A DNA stretch of 32,951 bases from Candidatus Zixiibacteriota bacterium (GCA_022865345.1 JALHSU010000181.1:1-32951), one strand, 5' to 3'. Positions 21,813 to 31,537 are shown, counted from the first letter of the stretch. Numbers and translations are program-made. Notes: generated by a model from the letters alone, not told the origin.

Positions 21813-21889
21813 GGGCGATTAGCTCAGATGGTTAGAGTGCTTGCTTGACATGCAAGAGGTCACTGGTTCGATTCCAGTATCGCCCACCA
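21813..21889 (+). tRNA. tRNA-Val (anticodon GAC)
   Basis: A complete cloverleaf: acceptor GGGCGAT/ATCGCCC, D arm GCTC...GAGT, anticodon stem CTTGC/GCAAG around loop TTGACAT (anticodon GAC), T arm ACTGG-TTCGATT-CCAGT and encoded CCA at 21887-21889. Confidence 0.96.
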
Positions 21890-21953
21890 GGAAAAACGGT
21901 TAATGGTTCATAGTTCATAGTTCGTAGTAGGGAAAGACGCAAGGGAGTACCTG

Positions 21954-21977
21954 ACCCCTGTTTCGGGGTAATTTTTT
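21954..21977 (+). terminator. Rho-independent terminator after tRNA-Val
   Basis: ACCCC (21954-21958), loop TGTTTC, GGGGT (21965-21969), then AATTTTTT. A short but GC-rich stem with a T-run, lying between the tRNA and thrS. The 102-base gap is too short for a T-box leader, so termination of the tRNA transcript or mild attenuation of thrS is more likely. Confidence 0.55.
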
Positions 21978-21991
21978 ATAAGCTTTTCTGG

Positions 21992-23890
21992 ATGGAGCAA
22001 ATGAAGAAAAATCCTAAATGGGATGATTTTGTGGAATGGTCGGCTCGCGCCGGATGCAAGGAAAAACCGGATAGTTATCTGATAGCCAGGCTGAATGGTG
22101 AGCTGAAGGACTTGTCTGCTGTTATTGGCTCAGAACCGAATTATAGCGTTAAGCTTTTGACCTTTGAGGATCCAGAGGGCAGAACTGCATACTGGCACAG
22201 CACTTCGCATATTATGGCTCAAGCAGTGCAAGAGCTTTTTTCAGGCACCAGATTAGGGATTGGTCCAGCTATAGAGGAAGGGTTTTATTATGATTTCGAT
22301 AAAAAGGAGCCCTTTACCCCTGAGGATTTAGAGAAAATCGAAAAAGGAATGGCTGAGATTATCAAGGAAGACCTTCCCTTTGAAAGAGAAGAACTCTCTA
22401 AATACGAGGCTTCAAATCTTTTTAGAGAAAAAGGTGAAAAATATAAATTAGAGTTGATTGCTGAGTTTGATAGTGAAAAAGTCAGTATCTACAAGCAAGG
22501 CGATTTTGTGGATCTCTGCCGCGGTCCTCACCTTTTCTCAGCCGGAAAAGTGAAGGCTTTTAAGCTGTTGCAAGTTGCCGGTGCTTACTGGAGAGGGAAT
22601 GAAAAAAATCCGATGCTTCAGAGAATCTATGGGATATCATTCCCCAGCCAGAAAGAGTTAGACGATTTCCTCAAAAGACTGGAAGAGGCAAAAAGAAGGG
22701 ATCACAGAAAATTGGGCCGGGAGTTAGACCTTTTTGACATTTACGATGAAGCGGGAGGAGGACTGGTTTTCTGGCATCCTAAAGGTGCCCTGATTCGCAG
22801 ACTGATTGAGGATTTCTGGGTAAAGGAACATTATAAGGCAGGTTATGAGCTTCTGAACACGCCCCATATAGCAAAATTGGACCTCTGGAAAAAAAGCGGT
22901 CATACTGATTTCTACACCGAATATATGTACTCTCCAATGAAGATCGAGGAGGAGGAGTACGAGATCAAGCCGATGAACTGCCCTTTTCACATACTGGTAT
23001 ACAAATCGAAATTAAGGAGCTATAAGGAGCTTCCCATTAAATGGGCAGAGTTGGGCACGGTTTACAGATACGAGCGCTCCGGGGTTCTGCACGGGCTGTT
23101 AAGAGTTAGGGGATTTACCCAGGATGATGCTCACATATTCTGTCAGCTGGAACAACTTGAAGAAGAGATCATTAAACTGCTGGATTTTACCCTGTTTTTC
23201 CTCAGGTCTTTCGGTTTTCAAGAGTATGAGGTGTACTTAGCTACCCGTCCGGAAAAATATATTGGAGATCCTGCTACCTGGGAGAAAGCTACTGAAGCTT
23301 TGAAGCAAGCCCTGATTAAACATAATTTACCTTTTAAGGTGGACGAGGGTGGTGGAGCCTTCTACGGACCAAAGATCGATTTAAAGGTGAAAGACCTTTT
23401 AGGCAGAGCCTGGCAATGCACTACCCTGCAGTTCGATTTCAACCTGCCGGAGAGGTTTGACCTGCACTTTGTAGGAAAAGATGGAGCCTTTCAAAGGCCC
23501 ATAATGATTCACCGGGCACTATTAGGATCGCTGGAGCGTTTTTTCGGACTTCTGATAGAGCACTATGCAGGAGCTTTCCCAGTCTGGCTTTCACCGGTTC
23601 AGATTTCTCTTTTGCCTATAACCGGAGAGCAACACGCCTACGCCCGGGAGGTAAAAAAGATTCTGGAACAGAAAGGATTTAGAGTCAGATCAGATGAGCG
23701 CAACGAAAAGATAAATTTCAAGATCAGGGAATCCGAAGTCGAGAAAATCCCTTATATGCTCATCCTGGGTAAAAAGGAAGAAGGGAAAAAGACTGTTTCG
23801 GTACGCAGGCATGGATCAGGAGATTTAGGGGAGTTCAGCTTAGAAGATATAATTGCAAAGATCGAACAGGAAATTGTCTCTAAACAATAA
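21992..23890 (+). CDS. thrS: Threonine--tRNA ligase
   Basis: ThrRS charges tRNA-Thr and edits Ser-tRNA-Thr. The 632-residue product has an N-terminal TGS-like part (about 1-65), an editing domain with the HxxxH motif ([11 protein letters not shown], about 70), a second editing/linker motif (DLCRGPHL), then a class II catalytic core. Zn ligand Cys330 is in MNCPFHI, motif 2 is [20 protein letters not shown] and motif 3 is around [20 protein letters not shown]. The C-terminal anticodon-binding domain is present ([14 protein letters not shown]). Length and motifs are normal. It leads the conserved thrS-infC-rpmI-rplT-pheS-pheT series. Confidence 0.98.
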   Translation: MEQMKKNPKWDDFVEWSARAGCKEKPDSYLIARLNGELKDLSAVIGSEPNYSVKLLTFEDPEGRTAYWHSTSHIMAQAVQELFSGTRLGIGPAIEEGFYYDFDKKEPFTPEDLEKIEKGMAEIIKEDLPFEREELSKYEASNLFREKGEKYKLELIAEFDSEKVSIYKQGDFVDLCRGPHLFSAGKVKAFKLLQVAGAYWRGNEKNPMLQRIYGISFPSQKELDDFLKRLEEAKRRDHRKLGRELDLFDIYDEAGGGLVFWHPKGALIRRLIEDFWVKEHYKAGYELLNTPHIAKLDLWKKSGHTDFYTEYMYSPMKIEEEEYEIKPMNCPFHILVYKSKLRSYKELPIKWAELGTVYRYERSGVLHGLLRVRGFTQDDAHIFCQLEQLEEEIIKLLDFTLFFLRSFGFQEYEVYLATRPEKYIGDPATWEKATEALKQALIKHNLPFKVDEGGGAFYGPKIDLKVKDLLGRAWQCTTLQFDFNLPERFDLHFVGKDGAFQRPIMIHRALLGSLERFFGLLIEHYAGAFPVWLSPVQISLLPITGEQHAYAREVKKILEQKGFRVRSDERNEKINFKIRESEVEKIPYMLILGKKEEGKKTVSVRRHGSGDLGEFSLEDIIAKIEQEIVSKQ

Positions 23891-23913
23891 AAACCGCAAA
23901 GGAGGTGAGAAAT

Positions 23914-24426
23914 ATAGCAGATAAATATATCAGGATTAACGAAAGGATAAGAGTCCCTCAGGTCAGGTTGATCGATACCACCGGCGAACAGATAGGGATT
24001 GTTCCCACCCGAGAAGCATTAAGAATGGCTTTAGAAAAAGGATTTGACCTAGTGGAGATCTCACCCACTGCCAAGCCTCCGGTGTGCAAGATCATGGATT
24101 ATGGAAAATTTAAATATGAGTTAAACAAGAAGGCAAAAAGTGCCAAGAAAAAACAGCATGTCATCCAGATGAAGGAGATGAGGCTGAGACCTAAAATAGA
24201 AGAACACGACTACCAGTTCAAGCTTAAGCACATCCAGGAGTTTTTAGAAAAAGGGAACAAGGTAAAAGTATTTGTGGAGTTTCGCGGCAGGGAGATGGCC
24301 CATCAGGAATTAGGTCATAAGATCATCCAGAGGCTTGAGGAGGACTTGAAAGACCTGGGAATAATCGAGCAGAAAGCCAAGATGGAAGGCAGAAACCTAT
24401 CACTGACTTTCATGCCCAAAGGATAA
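23914..24426 (+). CDS. infC: Translation initiation factor IF-3, probable non-standard AUA start
   Basis: IF-3 binds the 30S subunit and checks the start codon and initiator tRNA. The product of about 171 residues has the N-domain ([20 protein letters not shown]), linker and C-domain ([50 protein letters not shown]). A near-perfect Shine-Dalgarno sequence AAAGGAGGTGA (23898-23908) overlaps the only GTG (23905), which therefore cannot be used. ATA at 23914 lies six bases past the core and is the best start. E. coli infC starts with AUU and is autoregulated through it; the same logic is inferred here. Confidence 0.95.
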   Translation: MADKYIRINERIRVPQVRLIDTTGEQIGIVPTREALRMALEKGFDLVEISPTAKPPVCKIMDYGKFKYELNKKAKSAKKKQHVIQMKEMRLRPKIEEHDYQFKLKHIQEFLEKGNKVKVFVEFRGREMAHQELGHKIIQRLEEDLKDLGIIEQKAKMEGRNLSLTFMPKG

Positions 24427-24448
24427 ACTATAAAAAGAGACATTTAAA

Positions 24449-24643
24449 ATGCCCAAAATCAAATCATCCAGAAGCGCCAGAAAGAGGTTCAAATTTACAG
24501 GCACAGGTAAGATTAAAAGGAACAAAGCCTTCAGGCGCCACATCCTCAGCAGCAAGACCACCAAACGGAAGAGAAAATTAAGAAAGAGGGTCCTGGTCAG
24601 CAAGGGAGATCATCCAAGGATAAAGAAACTTATAACTGCCTGA
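24449..24643 (+). CDS. rpmI: 50S ribosomal protein L35
   Basis: A 64-residue, very basic protein with the L35 signature [20 protein letters not shown] and the [16 protein letters not shown] segment. The length is typical (64-66). It lies between infC and rplT as in most bacteria. Only 22 bases separate it from infC. Confidence 0.97.
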   Translation: MPKIKSSRSARKRFKFTGTGKIKRNKAFRRHILSSKTTKRKRKLRKRVLVSKGDHPRIKKLITA

Positions 24644-24684
24644 TAAGGTAAACTCTCTTGCGAACAGGATAGAAAGGAGGAGAA

Positions 24685-25047
24685 ATGCCCAGAGCTACCC
24701 ACAGGGTCGCCACCAGAAGAAGAAAAAAGAAGATACTTAAAGCAGCCAAGGGTTACTACGGAGGCCGCAGAAAGCTGCTCCGCACTGCAAAGGAGACGGT
24801 TGTCAGAGCAGGGGTCTATGCTTACCGGGACCGGAGAAACAAGAAAAGAGACTTTCGCAAACTCTGGATCACCAGAACAAATGCGGCAGCCAGACTATTC
24901 GGCTTAACCTATGCGGCCTTTATCTCAGGTTTGAAAAAAGCTGGAGTGATGCTTGACCGGAAAATGCTTTCGGAGATAGCAGTTAAAGACCTCAACACTT
25001 TTGAAAGCCTGGTAAAGCTTGCCAAATCAAGTACAGGCGCGGCATAA
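24685..25047 (+). CDS. rplT: 50S ribosomal protein L20
   Basis: L20 is an early 23S rRNA-binding assembly protein and often autoregulates the rpmI-rplT mRNA. The 120-residue product has the L20 text (AAKGYYGGRRKLLRTAKETV, YAYRDRRNKKRDFRKLWITR, RTNAAARLFGLTYAAFISGL). AAAGGAGGAG gives a strong start at 24685. No obvious L20-mimic leader structure was found in the short upstream gap. Confidence 0.98.
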   Translation: MPRATHRVATRRRKKKILKAAKGYYGGRRKLLRTAKETVVRAGVYAYRDRRNKKRDFRKLWITRTNAAARLFGLTYAAFISGLKKAGVMLDRKMLSEIAVKDLNTFESLVKLAKSSTGAA

Positions 25048-25065
25048 ACTCTAAATTAATTTAGG

Positions 25066-26085
25066 ATGACTTTTTCAGAAAGATTAGAGGAGCTCGAAAA
25101 GGCGGTAATCGATAGATTAGAATCAGCCTCAACTCTGAGAGAACTTGAAGAGCTTAAAGCCGAATACCTCAGCCGGAAGGGTAAGTTTTCTTTGCTGCTC
25201 AGGGAATTAAAAGAGCTTTCTGCAGAGGAAAAGCCTAAGGCAGGCGAAAGCGCAAATTCTCTCAAGAAAAAGTTAGATGAGCTTCTGCAGTCAAGACTCC
25301 TGGCACTTAAGGAAAAAGAGCAGAAATCTCCAAAGGAGTTTTTCGATTACACTCTTCCCGGACGCAGAAGCTGGGAAGGGAAACTGCATCCTCTTACCCA
25401 GGTCCTTGACCGGATCATAGAGATATTCTACGGGATGGGTTTTGAGGTGGCAAAAGGTCCGGACATAGAGACCAATTATTATAACTTCGACTCCCTGAAT
25501 TTTCCCCAGGACCATCCAGCCAGGGATATGCAGGACACTTTTTATCTGGCAAACGATTTGATTCTCCGGACTCATACCTCGCCCGTGCAGGTCCGGGTTT
25601 TTGAGAAAAAAAATCCGCCAGTCAAAATCCTTGCTCCAGGAAGAGTTTATAGACACGAGGCAATAAATGCCAGGAGCTACTGCCTTTTTTATCAGGTGGA
25701 AGGTTTCTATGTGGATGAGGGTGTGACCTTTGCTGATCTAAAAGGGGTTCTGGTTGCTTTCGTAAAAGAGTTTTTCGGCAGGGATGTAGAACTCCGGTTC
25801 CGGGCAAGTTTCTTTCCTTTTACTGAGCCTTCGGCTGAAGTGGACATCAGGTGTATTATCTGCAAGGGAAAAGGGTGCAGTGTCTGCAAATATCGAGGCT
25901 GGCTGGAGATTTTGGGAGCAGGGATGATCGATCCGGAAGTTTTCAAAGCAGTGGGTTATGATCCAGAAAAGTATACCGGATATGCCTTTGGGCTGGGAGT
26001 GGATCGAATTGCCATGCTGAAATACCGGATCGATGACATCCGCCTGTTCTATGAGAATGATCTGAGATTTTTAAGACAGTTCTGA
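25066..26085 (+). CDS. pheS: Phenylalanine--tRNA ligase alpha subunit
   Basis: PheS provides the class II catalytic site of the alpha2-beta2 PheRS. The 339-residue product has an N-terminal coiled-coil arm (about 1-90) for tRNA binding, then motif 1 (HPLTQVLDRIIEIFYGMGFE), motif 2 (RTHTSPVQVRVF, GRVYRHEAINARS) and motif 3 (YAFGLGVDRIAMLKYRIDDI). It carries a four-cysteine cluster (CIICKGKGCSVCKYRG), seen in some PheS proteins. The length is normal. pheT follows after 68 bases. Confidence 0.98.
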   Translation: MTFSERLEELEKAVIDRLESASTLRELEELKAEYLSRKGKFSLLLRELKELSAEEKPKAGESANSLKKKLDELLQSRLLALKEKEQKSPKEFFDYTLPGRRSWEGKLHPLTQVLDRIIEIFYGMGFEVAKGPDIETNYYNFDSLNFPQDHPARDMQDTFYLANDLILRTHTSPVQVRVFEKKNPPVKILAPGRVYRHEAINARSYCLFYQVEGFYVDEGVTFADLKGVLVAFVKEFFGRDVELRFRASFFPFTEPSAEVDIRCIICKGKGCSVCKYRGWLEILGAGMIDPEVFKAVGYDPEKYTGYAFGLGVDRIAMLKYRIDDIRLFYENDLRFLRQF

Positions 26086-26153
26086 AACGGATTTTTTTCA
26101 GAGGCTGCTGTTTCATTAAATAATAATTCATATAAAAGCAAGCTTGAAATCAG

Positions 26154-28556
26154 ATGAAAGTAAGTTATAAATGGCTTAAGGAGTTGGTCGATTTCGACTG
26201 GTCAGCCGAGGAGCTGGCGGATAAGCTGACTTTTGCCGGTCTGGAGGTTGAGTCAATCGAGTCCTGGGGCACGAGTCTTGATAAAGTTATTGTGGGGCAA
26301 ATAAAGAAGATTGAAAAACATCCGGATGCAGAAAAGCTTTCCGTCTGTTTAGTCGATACTGGCAGGGAGACCTTCCGGATAATCTGCGGGGCAAAAAACG
26401 TAAAAGCAGGAATGAAAGCCCCTTTGGCTTTGATCGGGGCAAAGCTTCCTGCAGGTTTGCAGATTGAAAAGGCAGTTTTAAAAGGGGTCGAATCATCCGG
26501 GATGCTCTGTTCTGAAAAGGAGCTGGGAATTGGAGAGGAATCAGAAATAATAATGGTTTTAGAGGATGCCCTAAGAATTGGTGATCCTTTGAGCACCGTC
26601 TTAGATTTAGAGGATTTCATCCTGGACATAGATATAACCCCGAATAGACCGGATGCTTTGTCTATGATTGGAATAGCCAGAGATGTATCCGCACTCTCAG
26701 GAGGAAAGCTCAAAAAACCTGAATTTCAACTGAAAGAAGTAGAGGAGTCTGCGTCAAAATGGATCGAGGTTGTAATCGACGATCCCTCAGGTTGTCCGCG
26801 ATATGCTGCCAGGGTAATAAAGGACATAAAAATAGAAAAATCTCCTTTCTGGCTTAGAAGAAGATTGGAATGCTGTGGAATGAGAGCGATCAATAATGTG
26901 GTTGATGCGACCAATTATGTTTTGCTCGAAACCGGGCATCCTCTGCATGCTTTTGATTACAACCTCTTCACCTCACTTCCAGGTAATTCAAAAAAGGTTC
27001 TTGTGCGCAGGGCAAAAGATAAGGAGAAATTCTTCACTCTGGACGGCGTTGAGAGAACTTTGAGTCCTGAGGTTCTTCTCATAACCGATGGAAGCAAGCC
27101 TGTGGCTATTGCCGGAATTATGGGCGGAATGGAGAGCGAAGTCACAGAAAAGACTAAGGATGTTCTTCTGGAAAGCGCCTATTTCGACCCAAGAGTCATT
27201 CGCCGGGGAAGGATTTCCCTGGAGCTTAATACTGAGGCTTCCTACAGGTTCGAGAGAGGGGCGGATACTAATGTCATAATCAAAGCGGCTGACCGGGCAG
27301 CATATCTTATGCAGAATCTTTGCGAAGGAAAGGTCTTAAAAGGGGTCGTGGATAACTATCCGGAACCTATATACCCTGCCAAGATACCTTTTAGACCTGA
27401 AAGATGTTCAAAGGTCCTGGGTATAGGCATAGGCGAAAAGGAAATTGAGAATATCCTCGGTTATCTTGAATTAAAGATCAGCGAGAAAAGTTCTTCGAGC
27501 TTATTAGTAGAGGTTCCGACTTTCAGGCCAGATTTGGCCCGGGAAATAGATTTGATCGAGGAGATTGCCCGGATTTATGGCTTTGATAAGATAGAAAGCG
27601 CTTTCCGGGCTGGAGGGGAGCTTTTCACCGCGATTTCTGAAGAAGAAAAGTTAACACGAAGAATCAAAAACCTGTTATCCGGGAAAGGTTTTTTTGAAGT
27701 CATCTCAAACAACTTGGTAGATCCGGTGAAGATGTCCAGGATTAATCCTTCTAAAGAAGCGGTGAGAGTCCTCAATCCCTTAAATGAGGGACTTTCTGTC
27801 TTGACTACGTCGTTAAGCTTTAACTTACTCTCCATCATCTCCTGGAATCTGAACAGGAAAGAAAAGGACCTTAGGATATTTGAATTAGGGAAAGTCTTCT
27901 GGTCAACTGAGAAAAACCAGCCAGTGGAAAGGTTTAAGTTGGAAATTGCCCTTTGCGGAAGAAAAACCCCGGTTTTCTGGGGTGAGAAAGAAAAGCAGAC
28001 TGACTTTTATGACTTGAAGGGCATTTTGGAAGACCTACTTTATGAGTTGAAGATAGAAGGAATAAACTTTTCTCCAAAAGTGTCGAATCTTTTCACTGAG
28101 GGGATGAGTTTTGAGCTTCAGAGCCAGGAAAGGGTTTTGGGAAGTCTGGGAAAAGTGAATGAAGAGATTTTAAAGCTCTTTGAGATTGAACAGGAGGTAT
28201 TTCTGGCGGAGTTAGATTTTCAAGCACTTTCCGAACTGATTCCTCCAGCAGGGTTTTACACCCCATTGCCCAAATTTCCCAGAGTGGAAAGGGATATCTC
28301 CATGCTGGTGGATGAAGATAAGTTATGCGCAGACCTGGAAAAGGCGATAATAGATATTGGGGGAAAGATGGTGGAGAAAGTCCACCTTTTTGACCTTTAT
28401 AGAGGTGCTCAGGTGCCAAAAGGTAAAAAGAGTTTAGCTTTTGCCATCTGGTATTGCTCAGAGGAAAAAACCCTTACGGATGAGGAAGTCGAAAAGGTGC
28501 ACAAAAGAATAATAGAGGGGCTTAAAACAGGTTTCGGAGCCGAGCTCAGGGAGTAA
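26154..28556 (+). CDS. pheT: Phenylalanine--tRNA ligase beta subunit
   Basis: PheT edits mischarged Tyr-tRNA-Phe and holds tRNA. The 800-residue product has an N-terminal start YKWLKELVDFDW, an OB-fold tRNA-binding domain (IVGQIKKIEKHPDAEKLSVC), the B3/B4 editing region (GMRAINNVVDATNYVLLETG, HPLHAFDY), B5 (about 400-475), the catalytic-like domain and a C-terminal FDX-ACB domain (FPRVERDISMLVDEDKLCAD). The length is standard. It is not followed by a terminator, so the next two small genes may be cotranscribed. Confidence 0.97.
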   Translation: MKVSYKWLKELVDFDWSAEELADKLTFAGLEVESIESWGTSLDKVIVGQIKKIEKHPDAEKLSVCLVDTGRETFRIICGAKNVKAGMKAPLALIGAKLPAGLQIEKAVLKGVESSGMLCSEKELGIGEESEIIMVLEDALRIGDPLSTVLDLEDFILDIDITPNRPDALSMIGIARDVSALSGGKLKKPEFQLKEVEESASKWIEVVIDDPSGCPRYAARVIKDIKIEKSPFWLRRRLECCGMRAINNVVDATNYVLLETGHPLHAFDYNLFTSLPGNSKKVLVRRAKDKEKFFTLDGVERTLSPEVLLITDGSKPVAIAGIMGGMESEVTEKTKDVLLESAYFDPRVIRRGRISLELNTEASYRFERGADTNVIIKAADRAAYLMQNLCEGKVLKGVVDNYPEPIYPAKIPFRPERCSKVLGIGIGEKEIENILGYLELKISEKSSSSLLVEVPTFRPDLAREIDLIEEIARIYGFDKIESAFRAGGELFTAISEEEKLTRRIKNLLSGKGFFEVISNNLVDPVKMSRINPSKEAVRVLNPLNEGLSVLTTSLSFNLLSIISWNLNRKEKDLRIFELGKVFWSTEKNQPVERFKLEIALCGRKTPVFWGEKEKQTDFYDLKGILEDLLYELKIEGINFSPKVSNLFTEGMSFELQSQERVLGSLGKVNEEILKLFEIEQEVFLAELDFQALSELIPPAGFYTPLPKFPRVERDISMLVDEDKLCADLEKAIIDIGGKMVEKVHLFDLYRGAQVPKGKKSLAFAIWYCSEEKTLTDEEVEKVHKRIIEGLKTGFGAELRE

Positions 28557-28571
28557 AAAAGGAGGTTTTCT

Positions 28572-28847
28572 ATGCAATGGGAGAGCTTTGAAAAGTTAGA
28601 ACAGAAGATAAAGCAGGTTCTGGAACAAGTCGATAAATTAAAAGAGGAGAATGATCAAGTAACCAATTCCTACAACATCCTGTCATCCAGGTTCTTTGAG
28701 GTTGAGGAAAAGAATAGGAGCCTGGTTAAGGAAAATATCCAGCTAAAAGCTCAAATAAAAGAGAGGGAAGAGAGTATAAAGAGTAAGGAGGAGAAAGTTA
28801 AAAGAAAGATAGACAATCTCTTAGCTCGAATAGAAGGCATTAAATAA
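28572..28847 (+). CDS. Coiled-coil protein, ZapB-like
   Basis: The 91-residue product is one continuous Lys/Glu/Leu-rich coiled coil (about 5-85) without a membrane segment. AAAAAGGAGG is a strong ribosome-binding site. It lies between pheT and zapA. Size, composition and location are like ZapB, the ZapA partner at the division ring, but such coiled coils diverge too fast to confirm by eye. Confidence 0.65.
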   Translation: MQWESFEKLEQKIKQVLEQVDKLKEENDQVTNSYNILSSRFFEVEEKNRSLVKENIQLKAQIKEREESIKSKEEKVKRKIDNLLARIEGIK

Positions 28848-28856
28848 ATTTTTTAC

Positions 28857-28885
28857 TTGACAAGTTTAAATTAATACTTTATAAT
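28857..28885 (+). promoter_or_regulatory. Consensus sigma70 promoter for zapA
   Basis: TTGACA (28857-28862), 17-base spacer, TATAAT (28880-28885): both boxes match the consensus perfectly. zapA starts at 28951 after a leader of about 60 bases with no strong ribosome-binding site. Confidence 0.85.
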
Positions 28886-28950
28886 TTTTAGGTACAAACT
28901 TAATATAAATCAAGTTAAGTGGAAAAAGAAGGTATTTAAAATAATTCAAG

Positions 28951-29262
28951 ATGTCGCAAGAACTTCAAGAGGATAAGAAACAAACCATTAAAGTGAATAT
29001 TTACGGTCAGGAATATCCTATTAGGTCAGATGCAGATGCAGCTTATGTTCAGCAGATAGCTGAATATGTCGACCGGAAGATGAAGGAGGTAGCAGAAAAA
29101 GTTCCTGCCCGAATCCATAGTCAGCTTGCGGTCTTAACCGCTTTGCATATTGCAGATGAGTTTTTTAAGGAACGGGAAGACAAGGAGAAGAAACTGTCAG
29201 AGGTTGAGGAAAAGACCCAGTCTCTGATCGAGTGGTTAGACGCTAAGCTGATACAAGAATAG
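28951..29262 (+). CDS. zapA: Cell division protein ZapA
   Basis: ZapA bundles FtsZ filaments. The 103-residue product has the ZapA N-domain (KVNIYGQEYPIRSDADAAYV, QQIAEYVDRKMKEVAE) and a C-terminal coiled coil for tetramerisation (about 60-100). The length is typical. It has its own consensus promoter and is followed by a strong terminator. Confidence 0.9.
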   Translation: MSQELQEDKKQTIKVNIYGQEYPIRSDADAAYVQQIAEYVDRKMKEVAEKVPARIHSQLAVLTALHIADEFFKEREDKEKKLSEVEEKTQSLIEWLDAKLIQE

Positions 29263-29278
29263 TTTTTAAACCAGATTT

Positions 29279-29343
29279 AAACCCACTTAACTTGAGACTT
29301 TTTCCCCTACGGGGGAGGAGGTTTTCAGTGAAGTGGGTTTTTT
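29279..29343 (+). terminator. Two-tier terminator after zapA
   Basis: The outer stem AAACCCACTT (29279-29288) pairs with AAGTGGGTTT (29331-29340), followed by a T-run to 29343. Inside, CTTTTTCCCC (29298-29307) pairs with GGGGAGGAGG (29312-29321, with G-U pairs) around a UACG tetraloop. The position after zapA recalls 6S RNA in some bacteria, but at about 65 bases it is far too short for that. Confidence 0.7.
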
Positions 29344-29362
29344 GCTATAGAAGGAGGAAAAG

Positions 29363-30922
29363 ATGAGTATGACGCTGATTGTTGCTGGAGTTGCGGTTGC
29401 GGTTCTGATGTTCTTTGCAGGTTGGTTTATCAGCCGGCGGATTGGAGAGGCAAAGCTGGCTAAAGCCGAAGATCTGGCAAAGAAGATCGTTCAGGAGGCG
29501 GAAAAAGAAGCTGAATTCAAGAAGAAAGAAGCGATCTTAGAGGCAAAAGATGAATGGTACAAGACCAAGGTCAATTTCGAGAGAGAACTTGCTAACAAGA
29601 GGATGGAATACCAGAAGGTCGAGAAAAGGCTTCAGGAAAGGGAAATCAATCTCGACCGTAAGGTAGACATACTTAATAAAAAAGACCGGGACATACAGAA
29701 TAAGGAAAAAATCCTTTTTGCCAGGGAGAAGGCGATAAAAACCAGAGATGAGGAGTTAAACCGGTTAATTTCTGATCAGAACCGGCAACTGGAGAGGATT
29801 GCCCAGATGACCTCTGAGGAAGCCAAAAAGATATTGATGGCGAACTTAGAGAATCAAGCCCGGCAGGAAGCAGCCCAGCTTATAAAGGAAATCAAAGAGA
29901 AAGCTGAAGAGACTGCGGAAAAAGAGGCGAAAAACATCATCATCTCAGCCATTCAGAGATGTGCGGCTGACCATACTGTGGAGTCCACAGTCTCAGTGGT
30001 AAGTCTTCCGAATGAGGAGATGAAGGGCAGGATTATCGGTAGAGAGGGAAGAAACATCAGGTCTTTTGAGACCGCAACCGGAATAGATGTCATAGTAGAC
30101 GATACTCCTGAGGCGGTCATACTCTCCGGTTTTGACCCGATCCGCAGAGAGATCGCCAGGATGGCACTGGAGAAACTCATCTTAGACGGCAGAATTCATC
30201 CGGCCCGGATTGAGGAGATCGTAACCAAAGCCCAGAAAGAGATGGATGTAATCATCAAAGAGACCGGTGAGCAAGCCTGTTTTGACGTGGGGATTCACGG
30301 AGTCCACCCAGAGATTATCAAACTATTAGGAAAGCTTCAGTACAGAACCAGCTATGGCCAGAATGTGCTCCAGCATTCAAGGGAAGTGGCATTTATAGCC
30401 GGGTTGATGGCGGCTGAGCTGGATTTGGATGCGAATTTAGCCAAAAGGGCTGGGCTTTTGCATGACATCGGCAAAGCAGTGGACAAGGAGACAGAAGGAA
30501 CTCATTCCCAGATAGGTTATAATATCGCCCAGAAATATGGTGAGCATCCTTTTGTTTTAAATGCCATACTTTCGCATCATGAGGACGTGCCGATGGAATC
30601 ACCCTATTCGATTTTAGTTCAATCTGCAGATGCCATTTCAGGAGCTCGTCCAGGTGCTCGTCGTGAAACCTTAGAGGGGTATATAAAGAGACTGGAGAAG
30701 TTAGAGGAATTAGCTGACTCCTTTAAGGGTGTTGCCAAAGCTTACGCCATTCAGGCTGGCAGAGAGGTAAGGATAATCGTGGAGCATGAGCAGATAGACG
30801 ATAATTCAGCCGCCAATTTAGCTCAGGAGATTGCCAAGAAAATCGAAGCGGAGATGGAATATCCCGGACAGGTGAAGGTTACGGTAATTAGGGAAACGAG
30901 GGCGGTCGAGTATGCGAAATAA
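29363..30922 (+). CDS. rny: Ribonuclease Y
   Basis: RNase Y is a membrane-anchored endoribonuclease that starts mRNA decay. The 519-residue product has an N-terminal membrane helix (about 4-24), a long coiled coil (about 30-200), a KH domain ([20 protein letters not shown], about 221) and an HD domain ([20 protein letters not shown], His367). The length is standard (about 520). AGAAGGAGG fits ATG 29363. rny followed by ymdB is a common order. Confidence 0.97.
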   Translation: MSMTLIVAGVAVAVLMFFAGWFISRRIGEAKLAKAEDLAKKIVQEAEKEAEFKKKEAILEAKDEWYKTKVNFERELANKRMEYQKVEKRLQEREINLDRKVDILNKKDRDIQNKEKILFAREKAIKTRDEELNRLISDQNRQLERIAQMTSEEAKKILMANLENQARQEAAQLIKEIKEKAEETAEKEAKNIIISAIQRCAADHTVESTVSVVSLPNEEMKGRIIGREGRNIRSFETATGIDVIVDDTPEAVILSGFDPIRREIARMALEKLILDGRIHPARIEEIVTKAQKEMDVIIKETGEQACFDVGIHGVHPEIIKLLGKLQYRTSYGQNVLQHSREVAFIAGLMAAELDLDANLAKRAGLLHDIGKAVDKETEGTHSQIGYNIAQKYGEHPFVLNAILSHHEDVPMESPYSILVQSADAISGARPGARRETLEGYIKRLEKLEELADSFKGVAKAYAIQAGREVRIIVEHEQIDDNSAANLAQEIAKKIEAEMEYPGQVKVTVIRETRAVEYAK

Positions 30923-30964
30923 AGATTATGACGGATGACGAATAACTAAAAAAGTTCCTGCTCC

Positions 30965-31483
30965 GGGCGGATGTTATCATCCGCCCGTGTCCGCTGGATG
31001 ATAACATCCAGCGGGAGCACAGAACCGCGTAGGGGTGGAGCTTGTCTCCACCCTTTTTAATTTGTTGCCGTCGGGTCCCCTGACCCGACGTAAAAACAGA
31101 GCAAACTCCAACCTGCCAGGTCAGGGGACCTGGCAGGCACCGTGATTTCGGATGACGAATGATTCTCCGTAGGGGAGGGGCTTGTCCCCTCCCGTTTTTA
31201 TTCTTGTTGAGCTTTGCGAAATCCCGCTCTGCGGGAGCTCCACCCTTTTTTCGTAGGGGCAGACCCCTCCTTCGACCTTGCTCAAGATGGTGAGCTTGTC
31301 GACCCATGTGTCTGCCCTTTCTATTTGGGATTACCTTATCACCCTCAAATAAGTTTGAGGGTGCCACCCGGTCGTCGACAGCATGTCGTCATTGCGAGGA
31401 GTCCATTTGGACAACGAAGCAATCTCCTAAGGTCACGGATTGCTTCGTTCCCCCGCCTCTGGCGGGGTCACTCGCAATGACAT
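30965..31483. repeat. Array of intergenic palindromes after rny
   Basis: The 755-base gap after rny holds no credible gene. Units from left to right: GGGCGGATG-TTAT-CATCCGCCC (30965); CCGCTGGATG-ATAA-CATCCAGCGG (30991); GGGTGGAG-CTTGT-CTCCACCC (31033); GTCGGGTC-CCCT-GACCCGAC (31070); CCTGCCAGGTC-AGGG-GACCTGGCAGG (31112); GGGAGGGG-CTTGT-CCCCTCCC (31173); outer arms GGGGCAGAC and GTCTGCCC (about 31257-31317); ACCCTCAAA-TAAG-TTTGAGGGT (31341); and a long inverted repeat with ends GTCATTGCGAG and CTCGCAATGAC (about 31387-31481). A partial copy of the last lies at about 31603-31645. Confidence 0.85.
31033..31058 (+). terminator. Terminator-like palindrome after rny
   Basis: GGGTGGAG-CTTGT-CTCCACCC is followed directly by TTTTT, so this repeat unit could end the rny transcript. 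The similar unit at 31173 is followed by GTTTTT. Confidence 0.5.
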
Positions 31484-31509
31484 TTTTCTAATTAATCTCA
31501 ATTTTTTTC

Positions 31510-31537
31510 TTGCTTAATTTCTGATTTTGCTTAAAAT
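31510..31537 (+). promoter_or_regulatory. Possible sigma70 promoter for the phosphodiesterase gene
   Basis: TTGCTT (31510-31515), 16-base spacer, TAAAAT (31532-31537), about 140 bases before the start codon at 31678. Matches are moderate. Confidence 0.35.

Noticed and set aside
21890-21991. T-box riboswitch before thrS
   Set aside because: There is a terminator hairpin, but only about 100 bases follow the tRNA, and neither the specifier stem nor the T-box GGTGG core can be found.
29263-29362. 6S RNA downstream of zapA
   Set aside because: The location is suggestive, but the structured part is about 65 bases with no large central bubble; a terminator explains it.
30888-31491. Long ORFs on both strands after rny
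   Set aside because: They read through the palindrome array and resemble frames spuriously called in such repeats.
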